NCBI RefSeq assembly: GCF_001672295.1 | Contig: NZ_JXMS01000002.1 | Location: forward strand, 62,001-126,000 | Source of the DNA: Halodesulfovibrio spirochaetisodalis | GTDB taxonomy: Bacteria; Desulfobacterota; Desulfovibrionia; Desulfovibrionales; Desulfovibrionaceae | Length of the DNA: 64,000 nt | Reading direction: 5' to 3' | Shown here: in pieces, positions 61,791 through 64,000 of the stretch | How positions within the stretch are numbered: position 1 is the first letter of the stretch | How the letters are laid out: the number at the start of each line of letters is the position of its first letter | Position numbers and translations under genes: made by a program | The notes under the pieces: generated by a model | Told to the model about the DNA's origin: nothing | The model's database searches: none | Seen by the model: only the letters and a program-made list of their open reading frames with translations

Positions 61791-62849
61791 CTAAATCGCG
61801 GGTTGTGCGCGAAAGGTTCGGCGCATGCTGGAGCCGGCTTGGGAACTCAGGGTGAAGCCTGCTTGCTGTACTTGGTGCTGAAGCTGTTTAACCGCTGCAT
61901 GACCTGTACATGCGGGATCATTTTTTCCGGGATAGATTGCGTAGCGGCTGCGTACGTCATCTGGTGTGATGGAAGGCATAATGACATTGGCACCAGCATT
62001 AAGAGCAAGTACCCGGCCTTCATTCTTTTTAATGATTGATAGTGAATCCAGCGCGCTGATGGCGGGAATGTTGGCAGCTGGATTGGCTAATCTGAGCAGT
62101 GCCGTAACGCGCAGGCTTTCAACAAGTCTTCCTTGCTCTGCATGTCGAAGCGGGGTTTGCGGGTGCGGAATAAAGGGTCCGCAAGCAATCATATCCAGCC
62201 CCATAGAACTCAGGAGCAGTAAATCATCTGTCAGTGTTTCTGCTGTCATCCCGGGGAGTCCGATAATAATTCCCGAGCATGTTTCATACCCCAGCCGTTG
62301 CAGCGTTTCAATCCGGTTCAGCCTGTCGTACAGGTGTTCGCCCGGTCTGTAGAGGCTGTAAAGATCTGAGTCGGACGTTTCAATTTTGAGCAGATACCTG
62401 TCGGCTCCACTGTCACGCCACAAACGGTAGACATCGTCGGGGTGGTCGCCAAGAGAGAGTGTGACTGCCAGATTATACTTCTCTTTAATAGCGCGAACTA
62501 CTGTGTAAACAAAATGCGGGTTAACGTCTTCATCTTCTCCGGCTTGCAGGACAATTGTCCCCATGCCCAGAGCATGCGCATTATCCACAGCCTGCATAAT
62601 TTCGTCATGGGTAAGACGATATCGCAGCAGTTCTGTGTTGCTACTGCGTAAGCCGCAGTAATGACAGTTTTTTCTGCAGTATGATGAAAACTCAATGAGT
62701 CCCCGCTGGAATACCGTACTATTAAATAATGCTCGAGCAGTGGCAGTAGCAGCAGTAAACAGGGAGTTGTCTGTGTCGCTGAAGGATGTGCCCTCTTGTG
62801 CGACTGGACTCTTTAAAATCTCAATAATCTCATTACGTGTTAAAGACAT
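61791..62849 (-). CDS. hydE: [FeFe]-hydrogenase maturase HydE (radical SAM)
   Basis: This 352-residue radical SAM enzyme takes part in building the H-cluster bridging ligand. The radical SAM cluster motif is YCRKNCHYCGLR (CX3CX2C). Other signatures are GTIVLQAGEDEDVN and LPGMTAETLTDDLLLLSSMG, with the substrate-binding MIACGPFIPHPQTPL. The ATG at 62849 is preferred because AAGGAAG precedes it; an upstream TTG is also in frame. Transcribed with hydF. Confidence 0.93.
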   Translation of the reverse strand: MSLTRNEIIEILKSPVAQEGTSFSDTDNSLFTAATATARALFNSTVFQRGLIEFSSYCRKNCHYCGLRSSNTELLRYRLTHDEIMQAVDNAHALGMGTIVLQAGEDEDVNPHFVYTVVRAIKEKYNLAVTLSLGDHPDDVYRLWRDSGADRYLLKIETSDSDLYSLYRPGEHLYDRLNRIETLQRLGYETCSGIIIGLPGMTAETLTDDLLLLSSMGLDMIACGPFIPHPQTPLRHAEQGRLVESLRVTALLRLANPAANIPAISALDSLSIIKKNEGRVLALNAGANVIMPSITPDDVRSRYAIYPGKNDPACTGHAAVKQLQHQVQQAGFTLSSQAGSSMRRTFRAQPAI

Positions 62850-62892
62850 AAACAAAACTTCCTTAAAGATAGCAGTTGCGCGCTGCTAGGTT

Positions 62893-62921
62893 GCCGTCAC
62901 CCTAATCTATAGGGTGACGGC
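62893..62921. other. strong hairpin upstream of hydE
   Basis: GCCGTCACCCTA and TAGGGTGACGGC form a perfect 12-bp stem around ATCTA, 44 bp before hydE. It has no T-tract and may be in the hydEF leader or be a terminator relic. Confidence 0.5.
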
Positions 62922-63149
62922 TGAAGCATGTAACCAAGTGCTGCGTGTGTACAATATTAAAGTGCCATATTGTACGCGGATGATGACAGCGGGTTTGGTT
63001 CGCTACAGGTAGAGGTCACGTTCTTCCTGTGAATGCGCTGCAGGCGGAACACCACATCAGTGCGCCTGTAGTAAAACAGTTTTCTACCTAAATGGTGATA
63101 AGGTAGACGCAGTGGCGCAGTCGTCCTCTAAATTTTTGAAATGTAAGGA

Positions 63150-63524
63150 GTGAATTCAGCAGACAATATGCAGAATAAATCCTCAGTTATCCTATTCCAC
63201 GAAGTGTTCGCCAATTCTGCCAAGGCGATAGCATGGTATGAACAATGAAAAGATGATAGCCCGCATGATAACGTTGCTGCGGCTGGTATCAACAAGATGT
63301 CCATTGTTATGACTACGCTAGATAGCACTTCCGGACGGTCAAACTCCGAGGCTCAAAACGCGTCGGACAGGTGTGCGAATAAGGCATGAAATATTGATAC
63401 ATCGAGAGGAGATTTCGACGTAACAGTGCCGCATTCGCGGATGCTCATAATCAAGGCCGTGTATGGCACGGCAAGACGCGGGATGGCAACAGTTCGTTTG
63501 AAACTCATATTATCTAGTTGCTGA
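63150..63524 (+). pseudogene. possible decayed coding region
   Basis: A plus-strand frame of 124 codons from GTG 63150 is interrupted only by two TGA codons (63246 and 63387). Its translation is protein-like, with NKSSVILFHEVFANSAKAIA, NVAAAGINKMSIVMTTLDST and RSNSEAQNASDRCANKA between stops. AAGGA lies just before the GTG, but too close. Downstream, short coding-like segments occur in other frames (for example RLQTIFKDNGVLGER near 63535). I read this as a gene remnant. No family recognised; could be chance. Confidence 0.25.
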
Positions 63525-63900
63525 TGGCAGGCTGCAGACCATTTTCAAAGACAACGGTGTGCTGGGGGAACGGAAATAACTCCCCGTGGATGTTGACAGG
63601 CTGTACTGTCAGCAGAGCACGTACGCATGAAGCTGAACAAGTAGATAATGTGCCGGAGTATTGCGGCTTGGCGAACGCAATACAAAATCTGACCATATGT
63701 TCATGCAGTGCCCACTGCATTGTTGGTATGAAAAATGACCAACATAGTCAGAATGGTTACTATGTGTTTACTTTTTTTGTTCAATAATTACAAATGTTTT
63801 TTGTGTTTACACATCGCCTGTGGTGCGATTGTGAAAAAAATTACAACTAACGTTCCAAGAATATTGAAAATTCATATACGGGGTTGATTATGGATAATAG
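63525..63900. other. no intact gene seen
   Basis: This stretch has only short frames with many stops on both strands. I see no promoter, RNA gene or repeat that I can support beyond possible remnants of a decayed gene. Confidence 0.5.
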
Positions 63901-63907
63901 AAAAAGA

Positions 63908-63939
63908 AAAACCTCTGAACCGAAGGGCTCAGAGGTTTT
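63908..63939 (-). terminator. terminator for a minus-strand gene beyond the right edge
   Basis: AAAACCTCTGA and TCAGAGGTTTT form an 11-bp stem; on the minus strand TTCTTTTTC follows. A minus-strand gene probably ends just right of it; stop codons at 63971 or 63989 are possible, but too little is visible to call the gene. Confidence 0.65.
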
Positions 63940-64000
63940 AGGTGTGACATCCAGAGTGGCAGTGTTGCTCTTATGTGAAAAGAGAATTTAGTTGAGCAGT

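Noticed and set aside
63246-63389. Two in-frame TGA codons as selenocysteines
   Set aside because: No SECIS-like hairpin was evident after either, the flanking sequence fits no family, and decay continues downstream with TAA stops; a pseudogene is simpler.

Overview
The window looks like chromosome from a marine sulfate-reducing deltaproteobacterium of the Desulfovibrionaceae, most like Halodesulfovibrio. I base this on the moderate GC, a DUF39 homocysteine-synthesis gene, HydE/HydF [FeFe]-hydrogenase maturases, a fused TRAP-TAXI permease, a DUF6800 mini-protein, a choline-sulfatase, a reductive dehalogenase and many sigma-54 activators. The genus is inferred, not proven. I see no rRNA, tRNA, CRISPR array, insertion sequence or prophage.

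Layout. 1-4369 (minus strand): choline-sulfatase, fused TRAP permease and TAXI binding protein, cut by the left edge. 4975-10881 (minus): an amino-acid catabolic operon of CoA-acylating semialdehyde dehydrogenase, APC permease, omega-aminotransferase and alanine dehydrogenase. It has a good sigma-54 promoter and three repeated upstream palindromes. Next to it (12164-17653, plus) is a hybrid kinase with an amino-acid-binding-like sensor domain and a sigma-54 response regulator, the obvious candidate controllers. 17749-20337: small envelope proteins, a VOC protein and a membrane protein.

20406-29022 is the most striking region. A MarR / O-methyltransferase / MFS set with two matching palindromic operators lies back to back with a PAS sigma-54 activator and a complete organohalide-respiration operon: rdhB, rdhC (FMN-binding, NosR-like), an ApbE flavin transferase and rdhA, behind a near-consensus sigma-54 promoter. 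29468-34948: purine permease, an unknown protein, an ArsM-like methyltransferase that reads best as a selenoprotein, a secreted protein and a quinone-type oxidoreductase. 35193-39364: a ZraP-like protein divergent from a ZraSR-like two-component pair, with a sigma-54 promoter and paired sites between them. 39583-46901: potassium channel, receiver-like TPR protein, DUF39 plus LarE-like pair, DUF6800, FmdB, purB and pyrE. 47101-49653: L,D-transpeptidase, coiled-coil membrane protein and GNAT enzyme. 49739-54978 (minus): DUF4390, NtrY, a TIGR01777 epimerase and NtrX. 55236-60167 (minus): a complete ribose uptake operon rbsDACBK. 60589-62849 (minus): hydE-hydF. The last 1.1 kb has no intact gene, only hairpins and a possibly decayed reading frame.

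The common thread is sigma-54 control: four enhancer-binding proteins in 64 kb, with three recognisable -24/-12 promoters each lying next to one of them.
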